This document shows positions 27,309 to 36,025 of a stretch of DNA of 46,182 nt, one piece after another. The first letter of the stretch is position 1, and each line of letters begins with the position of its first letter. This DNA comes from Lentisphaerota bacterium (GTDB taxonomy: Bacteria; Verrucomicrobiota; Lentisphaeria; Oligosphaerales; JABHEG01), in contig JABHEG010000064.1 in the NCBI GenBank assembly GCA_018676675.1, forward strand, positions 90,211-136,392. The letters are read 5' to 3'. Under the pieces are notes generated by a model. That model saw only the letters and a program-made list of their open reading frames with translations. It had not been told where the DNA came from and did not search any database. Both the position numbers and the translations under genes were made by a program.

Positions 27309-29267
27309 ATGACGTCATCTCCCAAGAAAGCCACGTGTCGGAACCGAGGGTGCACCCCTCTGTTGACCGCTCTCTTCCTGACTATGGTCCCCGGCACGGT
27401 ATTCTCGGAGAACGCGATGATGGTCCACAGGTTTGAGGAATACGCCCACAACCCACGAGGGCGCTCTGCTGTCTGTTTTGTGGCCACCGCCAGCCCGGGA
27501 GTACTCTCCTATCGGTTCCTGTGCGAGGCAATTTCGCAGCTGTACGCGAGACAGCTCTCTGTTGTCGGCATGGGCGCCTGGGGAGAACGCAACTGGTTCA
27601 AAGAGATGGACATCGACATGAAGGACGATTCAGGGAAGACCTATCTTCCGGAGTTCATCCTCGCCGATGCCTCCGGAAAGCTCCTCGGGCGACTGGGGGC
27701 ATACACAGAAGCAGAGGAACTCGACGCATTCTTCGGAACCCATCTGCCCGGGGATCAAGCAGAGGCTGACACGCCGCCCCTGCGGATTGACCTCAAAGCG
27801 CTCTTTGCCCTGGATCAACTGCTCTCTCCTTACGCCCCGTTCAGTGACGAGGCCGGTGTAGCTGCCGATGCGTTCTTAACCACTCTGGCGCCACAGTTTT
27901 CCGGACTCACGTCCGTATCTTGGCTTCGTGATTCGCTGGCAGCAGCCCAACGCCTTCAGACACCCACAGACCGTTATGCGCTCCGTCGCCCGGTTGCCTC
28001 ACTTGTCAAGATCGCGCCAGACGTTGCGAGCTACTGTGCGGAACTGGCCAACTGGGACAGTCATCGCGTCTATCCTGTCCTCCTCGGCAATACCTCCTGG
28101 ACCGCCAAGTTCATCCGCGCATTCGAACCGGATGAGATCGTCCAGCTCGAGCCCGGTCGCACCAGCAGCACCTCCCCAACGGAACCGACGATCCTGCGGA
28201 CGCTGCTCTCCTCCATCGGCGCAGTGGCCGAAGCGACACCCTCTCTGGATGACCTCAATGCGCAGATGATCGCCGCAAGCGGAGGCGTCCCGATCGGGGC
28301 TGTCGTCATCGATCCCGCCTCACCGCTTGCCCTGGCCGGTATGGCCCTCGCATCTGCCCGTTATCAACCCGTCATTCTCGCCTCCTCCCCCGGACCGTTC
28401 GAGAGTGTTCCGTCGTTCTCTGCGGCCGAAGAGATGCGCAAGACCATGTTGACACAAATTGAGGCACTCGGTGTGCCCTATGAGAGCTATGGGGACAGCC
28501 TGGATGGACTGACGCTGGCCTGTGAGTTCCCGTTCCGCTATCACTCCTCACCCCGCGATGCAGAACGGGGTATTCGAGCCTTGGACGACCTTCTGACCCG
28601 CAAGAACAATGGGGCTCGGTGGGGCATCGCCGGTCGCCTTATGGGTGACGCGGGCTCCGCAGTCTATCGGGCCATGTGTTCGCTGTTCCTGGCCCCACGC
28701 CAGGCTCTCTTTTTCTCCCGCTACTCAGAAGGCGGAGCGCCCTGGAAACACTACTCGCCTCGGACTGCCGCCGCCGCCTTCGGTGAAATCGTCCCGTGTC
28801 AGACCGCCCGGCACAAGGAGGCCACCATAGATAGGTGGAAAGCGCTCACCGCGAACGGCAACAGAGCCACCAACGTCTTCATCAACAGCTCCGGGGGGGC
28901 TTTCGGCTGGTCCGTCAGCGGAGGCAAAGCCAAGCCGGAAGACATCCCGGACTCCGTCCCCTGCCAGGTGCACATCATCCACAGTGGGTCAGCGGCGCGC
29001 CCACGGGACCCAAAGAGCATCCTGGGACGCTGGCTCGAAGCAGGAGCACACACGTACTTCGGGTCCATGTCGGAACCCCTGCTTGAGGCCTTCGTTACGC
29101 CTGATCGGGTTGCGGCTCGACTGTTCAACGGCTTCCCGTTGGGGATGGCCGCTCGAAGCCTGCTTGGCCCCTACTCCTTTCCCTGGCGACTGGTATACTT
29201 CGGTGACCCGCTCGCGCCACTCAATCAGGAACTCAAAAAGACGTCTGTCGGCACCGATGCCCCGTGA
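27309..29267 (+). CDS. Exported protein with C25/caspase-fold-like C-terminal domain
   Basis: 652 residues from ATG 27309, preferred to the longer frame from 27255 because a signal peptide (about residues 12-35, TALFLTMVPGTVFSEN) follows. An N-terminal part (about 35-130) could be thioredoxin-like. The last 170 residues resemble clan CD peptidase C25-type folds: FINSSGG, HIIHSGSA, GRWLEAGAHTYFGSMSEP, then LVYFGDPLAPL. In true C25 peptidases a His and a Cys catalyse; here a His is present but the expected Cys position reads Ser-Ser-Gly, so activity is doubtful. The gene is followed after 16 bases by the URO-D-like gene, so they are probably co-translated. Confidence 0.6.
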   Translation: MTSSPKKATCRNRGCTPLLTALFLTMVPGTVFSENAMMVHRFEEYAHNPRGRSAVCFVATASPGVLSYRFLCEAISQLYARQLSVVGMGAWGERNWFKEMDIDMKDDSGKTYLPEFILADASGKLLGRLGAYTEAEELDAFFGTHLPGDQAEADTPPLRIDLKALFALDQLLSPYAPFSDEAGVAADAFLTTLAPQFSGLTSVSWLRDSLAAAQRLQTPTDRYALRRPVASLVKIAPDVASYCAELANWDSHRVYPVLLGNTSWTAKFIRAFEPDEIVQLEPGRTSSTSPTEPTILRTLLSSIGAVAEATPSLDDLNAQMIAASGGVPIGAVVIDPASPLALAGMALASARYQPVILASSPGPFESVPSFSAAEEMRKTMLTQIEALGVPYESYGDSLDGLTLACEFPFRYHSSPRDAERGIRALDDLLTRKNNGARWGIAGRLMGDAGSAVYRAMCSLFLAPRQALFFSRYSEGGAPWKHYSPRTAAAAFGEIVPCQTARHKEATIDRWKALTANGNRATNVFINSSGGAFGWSVSGGKAKPEDIPDSVPCQVHIIHSGSAARPRDPKSILGRWLEAGAHTYFGSMSEPLLEAFVTPDRVAARLFNGFPLGMAARSLLGPYSFPWRLVYFGDPLAPLNQELKKTSVGTDAP

Positions 29268-29283
29268 CAAGGAGAGACTGCCC

Positions 29284-30267
29284 ATGGATCCCCAATGGCA
29301 CATCGCCTTCCTGAACATCGCGACCACGGATCTGGCCGGCGTGACCTTCCGGCACTACTACAGCTGTCCCGAGGCGACGCTCACGGCCCAGCTCAAGGCG
29401 CGGGAAGAGGCAGAACGCCGCTGGGGTGTGGGTCGCTTCGTTCATACCTCCCTGGACGTGCCGGGAGTCGAGGTGACGACCTTGTTCGGCATGCGCCGGG
29501 TCTTCTCGGAAGACGATGAAGTCCCCTGGACCGATCCGGCATCGAATCCGTTCACCGACATGAACGATGTGGATGCCGTGCCCGTACTCGCGCCGGCTGA
29601 CTGCCCCGTGTTTGCGGCCAAAGTGAAGGCTTGGGAATACTACAACAGCCAGGGGATCAAGATGGGCCTGGGGGCCGGAGCTGCCTCAACCGTCACCGAC
29701 GCCTGCGACGTCAGTGGCAACGCATTCCTGACCGCCCTCATCGAAGCACCCGAGTTGGCCCATCGCCTGCTTGAACGCATAACCGATGCGCACTTCGCAA
29801 TTCGTGACTGGTGTCAGAGCATCACGGGCGTGCCTGTAGGCGGCGCCGTTGGTGATGACTTTGCCGGGCTGCTCTCACCCAGCATGTTCCGGGAGTTCGT
29901 CATGCCGCAGTATCACCGTGTATATGAGGGGGCATCCCGTATCTACATGCACAGTGAACTGCTCAACGTCGAGCACCTGCGCATCATTCGCGACGACCTG
30001 GGATTCGATGAATTCCACGGAGCTGGAACCGAGAAGGTGACCTTCGCGGAGATGTATGAGGTACTGGGACACAACTTCTGGGTCCAACTGACTCCTCACG
30101 AGTTGGCGCACCTTTCCCCGAATGAGATCCGGGAACGCATCAAGGTCCTGGCCAACTCCAGGGCGATGGCCGTGCAGCTCTACCCCGGACGCCTCACGCC
30201 GCCTGAAAACATGGAAGCGGCACTCGACGCCTGCCGCGAAGAGTGCCCCGGCGGCCCACGGTGGTAG
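29284..30267 (+). CDS. Uroporphyrinogen-decarboxylase-fold (URO-D/MtaA-like) enzyme
   Basis: 327 residues from ATG 29284, chosen because GGAGAG lies 7 bases upstream and the longer frame (28984) overlaps the previous gene. The fold signature is the URO-D-type barrel: MGLGAGAASTVTDACDVSG, GGAVGDDFAGLLSPSMFREFVMPQY, then MHSELL and DEFHGAGTEKVTF. Methyl-corrinoid transferases such as MtaA use a zinc site with H-x-C; here the corresponding motif is H223-S-E225, so zinc binding would differ or be absent. Heme synthesis is unlikely given the context and sequence; methyl transfer or sugar-acid metabolism is possible. Cytoplasmic, no signal peptide. Confidence 0.72.
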   Translation: MDPQWHIAFLNIATTDLAGVTFRHYYSCPEATLTAQLKAREEAERRWGVGRFVHTSLDVPGVEVTTLFGMRRVFSEDDEVPWTDPASNPFTDMNDVDAVPVLAPADCPVFAAKVKAWEYYNSQGIKMGLGAGAASTVTDACDVSGNAFLTALIEAPELAHRLLERITDAHFAIRDWCQSITGVPVGGAVGDDFAGLLSPSMFREFVMPQYHRVYEGASRIYMHSELLNVEHLRIIRDDLGFDEFHGAGTEKVTFAEMYEVLGHNFWVQLTPHELAHLSPNEIRERIKVLANSRAMAVQLYPGRLTPPENMEAALDACREECPGGPRW

Positions 30268-30386
30268 CTGTTTAGGGCGTTTAGCCTGAAGGCTGTCAGG
30301 CCCGATACCAATCGCAATGCAGGTGCACTGACCACGCCGTCCCCGTCAAGGCAAGTCTGAAGAGCACCCCGAAGGAAGCACGCACG

Positions 30387-32495
30387 ATGAGGAAAACCAT
30401 GTTCGCCCTATCGTTCAGCGTGCTCAGCCTGGCCTGGAGTACGCCGGCCGCGGAAACCGAGTGGCAACACGTACCCTTGCGCACCGCTGCACAGAAGGCC
30501 AACGGACACTCGGGCGGGGAAATGGGCCAGATGGTGTACACGATCACCATCTCGCCGTCCAACCCCCAATGCATGGCACTCGGGATCGACACCGCTCAGG
30601 TCTACATCTCAACCAATGGCGGCAAGCTCTGGGGCATGCGCAATCACGGACTCCGAGCCAATGGCGTCCAATCCGTGGCATTCGATCCACTCAATGAGAA
30701 CGTGCTGTTCGCCTTTGGCCTGAATTCGCGAGCCGGCACGCCTCAGGACGGAAGGGAAATCACACCTGCGTTCCTGAAGAAGTTCACCAGCGCGCGCGTC
30801 GGAGGCGTGTGTCGCAGCGAGGACCAGGGACTCACCTGGAAGCGGGTGTGCGAGGCCGTCGCGCTGCGCACGCAGGCGCAAAACCAGTATTTCGCCTTTG
30901 ATCCGGAGAGCTTCGACGGAACCCGTTGCCGGGTGATCTATGCGAGCAGCCACAACCGTGGGTTGCTCAAGAGCCTGGACGGTGGGGAAAACTGGACAGC
31001 ACTGGGATTCGAGCGCAAGCGTATCCACGCTGTCCTGCTGCATCCCACCAACAACCATCTCCTCTTCGTCGCGGGCAACCACGGACTGCACCGTTCCGAC
31101 GACGCGGGAACGACCTTCGTGCGCATCGGCCGGGGACTGCCGGAAAAGGCTCTGGTCTACGGGCTGGCCCTGAACGCCAAGTCCGTGAACATTGTCTACG
31201 TGGCCCTCGGTAAGGACGGGGTGTGGTGGAGCCAGGACGGAGGGCGCACGTTCACCCCGCGCGGGGAGGGATTGTACAAGCGCGATTGGAGACGCCTGGC
31301 CATCAGTCCAGTTGATCCGGATGTTCTTTACGTCGGAGCCCAATGCACCGGCGGCACGGGCCGCGTGGGGTGCAGTCGTGATGGTGGCGCATCCTGGCAA
31401 CCGATGGGGGAATGGGAACCCCAGTTCCTCGGTGGTACGCCGTACTTCGCCGAGGGCGTTGCGGCACACCCAACCGAGGCCAATACCGCCTTCACCGGTG
31501 GACGCGTGCACAAGACCACGGATGCCGGGCTGACGTGGCGCCACTCCAGCAACGGGATCAGCGGCTGCCGCTTCCAGAATGTCTCTTTCCGCCCCGACGA
31601 TCCGAACACGTTCATGGTTTTCTACACCGATCACGGCGCGGCCATCACCCACGACGGAGGAGACACCTTCTCCTGGGTGAACTCGCTGCGCAAGTTCCAT
31701 CCCATGTCCTGCGGAGAGGGAGCCTGGGACCCGGCCCCAGACTCCAAGCGCATCTTGACATCAGTCGGCGGATGGACGCAGCGCCAACTCATCTTGAGCC
31801 TGGACGCGGGAGCCACATGGGAGGTAGTCCGGACAGAGAAGGCCGGCTATCCCTGCCCCACGTTTCATCCGCAAGACCCAAACGTCCTGTACGTCGGAGC
31901 CGGCGAGAATGGCCTGCGGAGCGACGACGGTGGCCACACGTGGGACCCAATCGCTCACTCGCCTCGTACCATCTGCCGCGGGGACGGGGATATCCTGTTC
32001 GCGTCACGATCCCTCGGGCGGAAGGAAGGGGGACTCCCGGAATACGAGATTCTCAAGTCCACCGACCGAGGCGTGACCTGGCACGCCCTGCCGGGCAAGA
32101 TCACCGGCACCCTGAGAGCCATGGCCTGCGATCCGCGCGACGGCTCACGCGTGTACTGTGCCGCATCCTACACCGGCATTTGGGTCTTCGCCGACAACAC
32201 GTGGTCCCTGAGGACGGACGAGCATGGCCTGACCAAGGACCAGTTCGGGGCGATGCTCTATGCCGAGCTGGCCGTAGACGCAACCCGCCCGAACATCATC
32301 CATGCCGGACAGATGCACTGTTGGGCAGGGCGTTCAGGTGGGGTTTCGCGCTCGACCGACTTCGGGATGACCTGGGAGGATATCACCGGCAATCTCGGGC
32401 CATGGCTCACCGTGTGGGGCTTGTCCGTCAGCCCACACGACGGCACGGTCTACGTCGGCACCGACTACGGAACCTGGCGTCTGCCGCGCCCGTAG
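30387..32495 (+). CDS. Exported Asp-box beta-propeller (sialidase/GH74-like)
   Basis: 702 residues with a signal peptide (about 1-22) and GAAGGAAG 8 bases before ATG 30387. About eleven Asp-box motifs (S/T-x-D-x-G-x-T/S-W/F) are visible, for example SEDQGLTW, SLDGGENW, SDDAGTTF, SRDGGASW, TTDAGLTW, SDDGGHTW, STDRGVTW and STDFGMTW. This number suggests two propellers in tandem, as in GH74 xyloglucanases and related proteins, rather than one six-bladed sialidase. I cannot place the catalytic residues, so glycosidase activity is unproven; binding or scaffold proteins share the motif. It is the last plus-strand gene before the hairpin cluster at 32540-32750. Confidence 0.82.
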   Translation: MRKTMFALSFSVLSLAWSTPAAETEWQHVPLRTAAQKANGHSGGEMGQMVYTITISPSNPQCMALGIDTAQVYISTNGGKLWGMRNHGLRANGVQSVAFDPLNENVLFAFGLNSRAGTPQDGREITPAFLKKFTSARVGGVCRSEDQGLTWKRVCEAVALRTQAQNQYFAFDPESFDGTRCRVIYASSHNRGLLKSLDGGENWTALGFERKRIHAVLLHPTNNHLLFVAGNHGLHRSDDAGTTFVRIGRGLPEKALVYGLALNAKSVNIVYVALGKDGVWWSQDGGRTFTPRGEGLYKRDWRRLAISPVDPDVLYVGAQCTGGTGRVGCSRDGGASWQPMGEWEPQFLGGTPYFAEGVAAHPTEANTAFTGGRVHKTTDAGLTWRHSSNGISGCRFQNVSFRPDDPNTFMVFYTDHGAAITHDGGDTFSWVNSLRKFHPMSCGEGAWDPAPDSKRILTSVGGWTQRQLILSLDAGATWEVVRTEKAGYPCPTFHPQDPNVLYVGAGENGLRSDDGGHTWDPIAHSPRTICRGDGDILFASRSLGRKEGGLPEYEILKSTDRGVTWHALPGKITGTLRAMACDPRDGSRVYCAASYTGIWVFADNTWSLRTDEHGLTKDQFGAMLYAELAVDATRPNIIHAGQMHCWAGRSGGVSRSTDFGMTWEDITGNLGPWLTVWGLSVSPHDGTVYVGTDYGTWRLPRP

Positions 32496-32539
32496 TAGTG
32501 CACCGATGCAGCCGCTCGACGTTGCCTGCCGACTGGGCG

Positions 32540-32750
32540 ATCGCGGGATGGCACCCGCTCCCACATTGGTCAGGCCATCCTTGGCGGGGCTACCTTTCAG
32601 TGTGGGAGGAGCTGCCACGCTCCGATGAGGGGGCTTTTCAGTGTGGGAGGAGCTGCCACGCTCCGATGAGGGGGCTTTTCAGTGTGGGAGGAGCTGCCAC
32701 GCTCCGATATTCTGAGCCCCGGGCGATCGCGGGATGGCACCCACTCCCAC
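32540..32750. repeat. Cluster of five 25-nt GTGGGA hairpin elements with a 41-bp tandem core
   Basis: Reverse copies at 32540-32564 and 32726-32750 flank three forward copies at 32602-32626, 32643-32667 and 32684-32708. The forward copies are identical (arm GGAGC/GCTCC, loop TGCCAC) and belong to a 41-bp tandem unit whose spacer is GAGGGGGCTTTTCAGT. The reverse copies have arms GCGGG/CCCGC (the second has one mismatch) and lie in longer direct repeats that include the adjoining ACATTGGTCAGGCC. The cluster fills the gap between convergent genes ending at 32495 and 32844. Confidence 0.88.
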
Positions 32751-32843
32751 ATTGGTCAGGCCGTCCTCGTCGCAGATCTTCACAGCATCTGAACCTGAGC
32801 TGAACGAGTGTCGTCGCTGATGCGCTGAGGGGGGGGACTGCCG

Positions 32844-33569
32844 CTACTCACCCGGTTGCTCATGTTCCGTTGGACGCCGAGCTCCACGGCGGTCAAGGAA
32901 CGCCTTCCCAAGCAACGCAGTAAGGCAACAGCAGACTGCGAGCCCGCCGGTCACTTCGAACACAAGCGCCACCCAGTGTGGTGTTCCCGATGCAAGCAGC
33001 CCGGCTTCGGAGAGGATAAAACGTCCCACGATCACGATAGTCGACCCGAATAGCAGTCGGTACCGGATAGTCGCGAGGGTCAGAACGGTCGAGACAGCCC
33101 ACCATCCCACAACAGCGAGGGCATAGCCTCCGGCCAGGTCGTAGTGGCGACCCAGTGCCACGGCGAGGATGGTGGTTAACAGGGCTACGACCAGGAGCAG
33201 ACATCTGACCACCACCCAGTTGGTGCCGACTCCACTTCCCTGGTGCTGCTCCGATGCGTCCTGACGTTCACCCATTGCGTCGGCAACGTGATCACGAGCC
33301 TTGGCATCGCGGGTCACGGCAACCGCCACGAACGCCGTCGCCAGGCAAAAAAACAGGCCCGCCGCAGCCGTATTGCCCAGCCAGTCGTACAACGGACCGA
33401 AAGAGACACACCCAATGAGGATGGCCACGGTGAGCTGTCCACGCACCCGGCAATAGGCGGAACCGCTCTCTGCCTGCTCCAGGCAACGGGTCCACACGCG
33501 ATGTCGCTCCTCGGCCGACAGCTCGGAGAACTCCGGGATGGATTTCGGTGGCCCGAATATCGCGCTCAC
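32844..33569 (-). CDS. Six-helix membrane protein of unknown function
   Basis: 241 residues starting at GTG 33569, with GAGGAGG 7 bases upstream. A soluble N-terminal helix pair (PEFSELSAEERHRVWTRCLEQAES, about 11-36) precedes six hydrophobic segments near 47-65, 68-86, 118-138, 144-168, 172-193 and 198-222. A polar loop (87-116) separates helices 2 and 3. No family motif recognised. It is the last gene of a minus-strand run starting at 38629. The start codon forms GTGA with a stop codon in another frame of the upstream gene (see the frame-break finding). Confidence 0.75.
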   Translation of the reverse strand: MSAIFGPPKSIPEFSELSAEERHRVWTRCLEQAESGSAYCRVRGQLTVAILIGCVSFGPLYDWLGNTAAAGLFFCLATAFVAVAVTRDAKARDHVADAMGERQDASEQHQGSGVGTNWVVVRCLLLVVALLTTILAVALGRHYDLAGGYALAVVGWWAVSTVLTLATIRYRLLFGSTIVIVGRFILSEAGLLASGTPHWVALVFEVTGGLAVCCCLTALLGKAFLDRRGARRPTEHEQPGE

Positions 33570-33612
33570 GATGCATCCTCCTCAAATCCGCACTGCCCAA
33601 GTCTGTCTGCGA

Positions 33613-34239
33613 TCACCGCACCGAGCCATTTCTTCTCCGGCGGGTCCAGGTTGTCGCCGCCGCGAGAAGCCTGATCCCCAGTCGGTAGATGAAAACGCCG
33701 AGCAACACCGGGGCAAACAGATGAACGAGATCCAGCGCCCACAGCCACTCGTGCTCAGCGTGGGCGTCGCAGATCCTATCCATGAACAAAGACGCCACAC
33801 TAAAGGCTGCGAACGCGACAAGCCCAAGCGGCAGTTTTCCCAGTGGATTGCGTGTTCGAGGCAAGGGCAAGCCCGTAACGCGGGACAGCACCGTGTGCAG
33901 TCCCCAGTTGACCAAGGCAGCGCTTGTCACGAGTATTGCCAGGTGCACGATAGCCCCGCAATCTCCTGGAAACACCGAGACAAACGGCACGAGTTCCTTC
34001 CCTGGCCCATAGCCCCCGATGAAAAACGCCAGGCTCACGGCCATCGAGATGCTCTTCAGCGTCTCTCCAAATCTGTCCTCTCCTTCCGCCGCCAGGCTCT
34101 GGATTGAGAAACAGACCAGGAGCAGGGCTGAGAAAAGCACGGGTTCGCCCCAGTCTCGTCCCAGACCAACCCAAGCGTAGCAGAGCCCGAGGAGGACCCC
34201 GATTGACGGCACAATGATCCTTGAGGGTACTCTCTTCAT
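33613..34239 (-). CDS. Six-helix membrane protein of unknown function, possible 3' frame break
   Basis: 208 residues from ATG 34239. This start is chosen because it overlaps the stop of the 68-residue gene as ATGA (34236-34239); ATG 34257 has no ribosome site. Six hydrophobic segments are near residues 7-26, 32-50, 63-80, 95-118, 136-153 and 168-190. The last residues (TTWTRRRRNGSVR) look less protein-like than the sequence in the -1 frame, which runs DNLDPPEKKWLG onward and stops at 33566, overlapping the next start. A one-base change near the GCG repeat around 33660 would join them. Function unknown; the size and topology resemble its neighbour at 32844. Confidence 0.68.
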   Translation of the reverse strand: MKRVPSRIIVPSIGVLLGLCYAWVGLGRDWGEPVLFSALLLVCFSIQSLAAEGEDRFGETLKSISMAVSLAFFIGGYGPGKELVPFVSVFPGDCGAIVHLAILVTSAALVNWGLHTVLSRVTGLPLPRTRNPLGKLPLGLVAFAAFSVASLFMDRICDAHAEHEWLWALDLVHLFAPVLLGVFIYRLGIRLLAAATTWTRRRRNGSVR

Positions 34240-34442
34240 CTGATTCCCGCCGGGCATTTGAGTTCGGCCACATCTCTGTGGTCGCCCTCTCTGCGGAACC
34301 CATCAGGTAGCACGGAAAAGGGAACACTGCTCCCAACCGCTGTTCTCTCCTTGAAGGCAATCCGCACTTCCCGACCACAGGCGAATCGTGCGCCAATGAC
34401 CGAGAGGATCTGGAAAAGGGGAATGTCCTGCGTTCGCTTCAT
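34236..34442 (-). CDS. Small 68-residue hypothetical protein, coupled to both neighbours
   Basis: The ATG at 34442 overlaps the stop of the upstream gene as ATGA, and its own TGA overlaps the start of the downstream membrane protein as ATGA. Two such overlaps in a row strongly suggest a real, translationally coupled gene. The product is basic and soluble (KRTQDIPLFQ, ARFACGREVRIAFKERT), with no signal peptide, membrane segment or motif I recognise. Confidence 0.6.
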   Translation of the reverse strand: MKRTQDIPLFQILSVIGARFACGREVRIAFKERTAVGSSVPFSVLPDGFRREGDHRDVAELKCPAGIR

Positions 34443-35128
34443 TGGAACACGACGACCAAGTCGTCGAAGCGAATGTCGAATTCCCGGTCTTGTGCCGGTG
34501 TCTGGAGCACCAGCCTGACCGAAAGGACCTTGCCAAGCTCTTCATCGAGTCTCAGGGCGTCAATCCGCGTGTCGTTGACGAGGAACTCAGCCGACAGTCG
34601 GCTCGGATGTAGCCGGACCTTCAACGTGTTGAAGTCTGTCTCTTCGTTCCAGATCGGAGGGAGTGCACCGCGGCCGTTCTCGAGTTTGCTCTTTATGCTC
34701 AAGGAGCTTGGTTGGATCCAATAGGCGGTCTTCTTCGGGTGCCACTCGAATATGAGGAAGAGGACGCCGACTCGTTCCGTCTCCAAGCCCAGGCAGACAA
34801 GTCCACTCGCCCGGCGCTTGGCAAGACGGAACTTGCCTGAGACCTCGGCCGCACCACCTTTGTCCTCGACAGAGAGCGCGATGCCGTCTCCCCGCCAGTT
34901 GCGGTCAGAGGTCGTGCCAGCAACACGGACCTCGCCTTCCTCGATGGTGACGGCCAGGCCCGGATCAGTGTCGAACTCCTCGACATCAGGCTCCTCCTTG
35001 TCGAACGAGTAGTGCACGCCTGGCCGTTGCTCCGGACCGTCCTGCGCCAACACAGACCAAGCCGTCAGGAGTCCCGCACACACAGCGACTGGAAGCAGAG
35101 ACGCGAAGCTCATCGGTGAACAGGCCAT
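34439..35128 (-). CDS. Exported beta-sandwich protein (concanavalin/LamG-like)
   Basis: 229 residues with AGGGAGA 7 bases before ATG 35128 and a signal peptide (about 1-29, ending VLAQ). The mature part is beta-rich with the feel of concanavalin-type jelly rolls such as LamG or DUF1080: an opening HYSFDKEEPDVEEF, a middle EVSGKFRLAKRRASGLVCLGLE, and an ending FDIRFDDLVVVFQ. No catalytic residues recognised. Its stop is coupled to the start of the 68-residue gene. Probably periplasmic or surface-bound. Confidence 0.65.
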   Translation of the reverse strand: MACSPMSFASLLPVAVCAGLLTAWSVLAQDGPEQRPGVHYSFDKEEPDVEEFDTDPGLAVTIEEGEVRVAGTTSDRNWRGDGIALSVEDKGGAAEVSGKFRLAKRRASGLVCLGLETERVGVLFLIFEWHPKKTAYWIQPSSLSIKSKLENGRGALPPIWNEETDFNTLKVRLHPSRLSAEFLVNDTRIDALRLDEELGKVLSVRLVLQTPAQDREFDIRFDDLVVVFQ

Positions 35129-35226
35129 TGTCTTTCTCCCTTTCTGTCCGGCGGAACGGCGCGACTCACCGGCGCGCGATGGCGCGGCCTGGTGAAACCG
35201 CTGGTCCGGGATACACTCCCCCAGCT

Positions 35227-35889
35227 CTAGACCTTCGCCATCAAGTTCATGATCCGCAACCCGAGTTCAATGAATGTGTCCATCTCGCGGGCCGCGTCCA
35301 GTCTACGGCCAACGCCAAGGACCATCGTTCCTCTCTCGATTTCGAGCGAGTACTCTTCGTTTCTCACAGCCAGGAGGCAATGCTGCACCTCGCTGCTCAG
35401 CAATCTCCGGACGCCGTCTTCACTCGAGCCCTGCACCACGAAATTCCTGTCAAACTCCTCGTTCCCCACCTGAACATCTTGACCAAAGACAGTTCCTACC
35501 CCGAAGATGCGCACTTCGGGCGTGACCCGCAAGGAAACAGAGGTAGACAGGTCCGTCTCAAAACAGGTCTTCATGCGCTCATCTTGTCCGGAGTCGTCGG
35601 CCTGGTAGACCCTGGCCTCCGTACCTCGGGACGTGACAAATCGGAGGGTTGGGCTGCGAAGAAGTGACCCCTTCTCGAGTTCGCCATTCCGTCGCCGGGC
35701 CTGCTCCTGCATGAACTGCTTCTGATCCGCTCCCCAGGCGCTTTTGGTCAATTTCCAGGCAACGGCAATGACTACGAAGACAAGGAACCCGATGAGCATC
35801 ATTGCCACGGGAAACACGCTCGGGACTTCCTGGTATGCGGCAAAGACCAGTGCGTCTGGGGGAAAGAACAGGGTCAGCATATTCAGCAT
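35227..35889 (-). CDS. Single-helix membrane-anchored protein of unknown function
   Basis: 220 residues from ATG 35889, preferred to upstream in-frame starts because GGAGGA lies 7 bases before it. A strong hydrophobic segment covers about residues 28-47 (VAMMLIGFLVFVVIAVAW), followed by a soluble domain. The pattern FGVGTVFGQDVQVGNEEFDRNFVVQGSSEDGVRRLLSSEVQ looks like a compact alpha/beta domain loosely reminiscent of DUF3137-type proteins, but I would not assign it. The topology suggests a cytoplasmic domain facing away from a short N-terminal tail. Confidence 0.68.
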   Translation of the reverse strand: MLNMLTLFFPPDALVFAAYQEVPSVFPVAMMLIGFLVFVVIAVAWKLTKSAWGADQKQFMQEQARRRNGELEKGSLLRSPTLRFVTSRGTEARVYQADDSGQDERMKTCFETDLSTSVSLRVTPEVRIFGVGTVFGQDVQVGNEEFDRNFVVQGSSEDGVRRLLSSEVQHCLLAVRNEEYSLEIERGTMVLGVGRRLDAAREMDTFIELGLRIMNLMAKV

Positions 35890-36025
35890 GCTAGAATCCT
35901 CCATCCCCGGCCGTTGCGGGGGCTGGTTCGGCAGAACGACCGACCTTCTGGCCGTCTGACAACCAAGCAAAAGGCGACGAGTTCATAGGTAGCCCTCCAA
36001 CCGTTCTTCCAGCGGGCATGACGGA

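Noticed and set aside
28984..29283. N-terminal extension of the URO-D-like gene
   Set aside because: It overlaps the previous gene in another frame; ATG 29284 has a strong ribosome site and suits family length.
32598..32750. Possible CRISPR array
   Set aside because: Only three direct units, identical spacers, palindromic unit, reverse copies at both sides and no cas gene.
31412..32803. 463-residue plus-strand ORF running into the hairpin cluster
   Set aside because: Out-of-frame shadow of the Asp-box propeller gene; its end is translated repeats.
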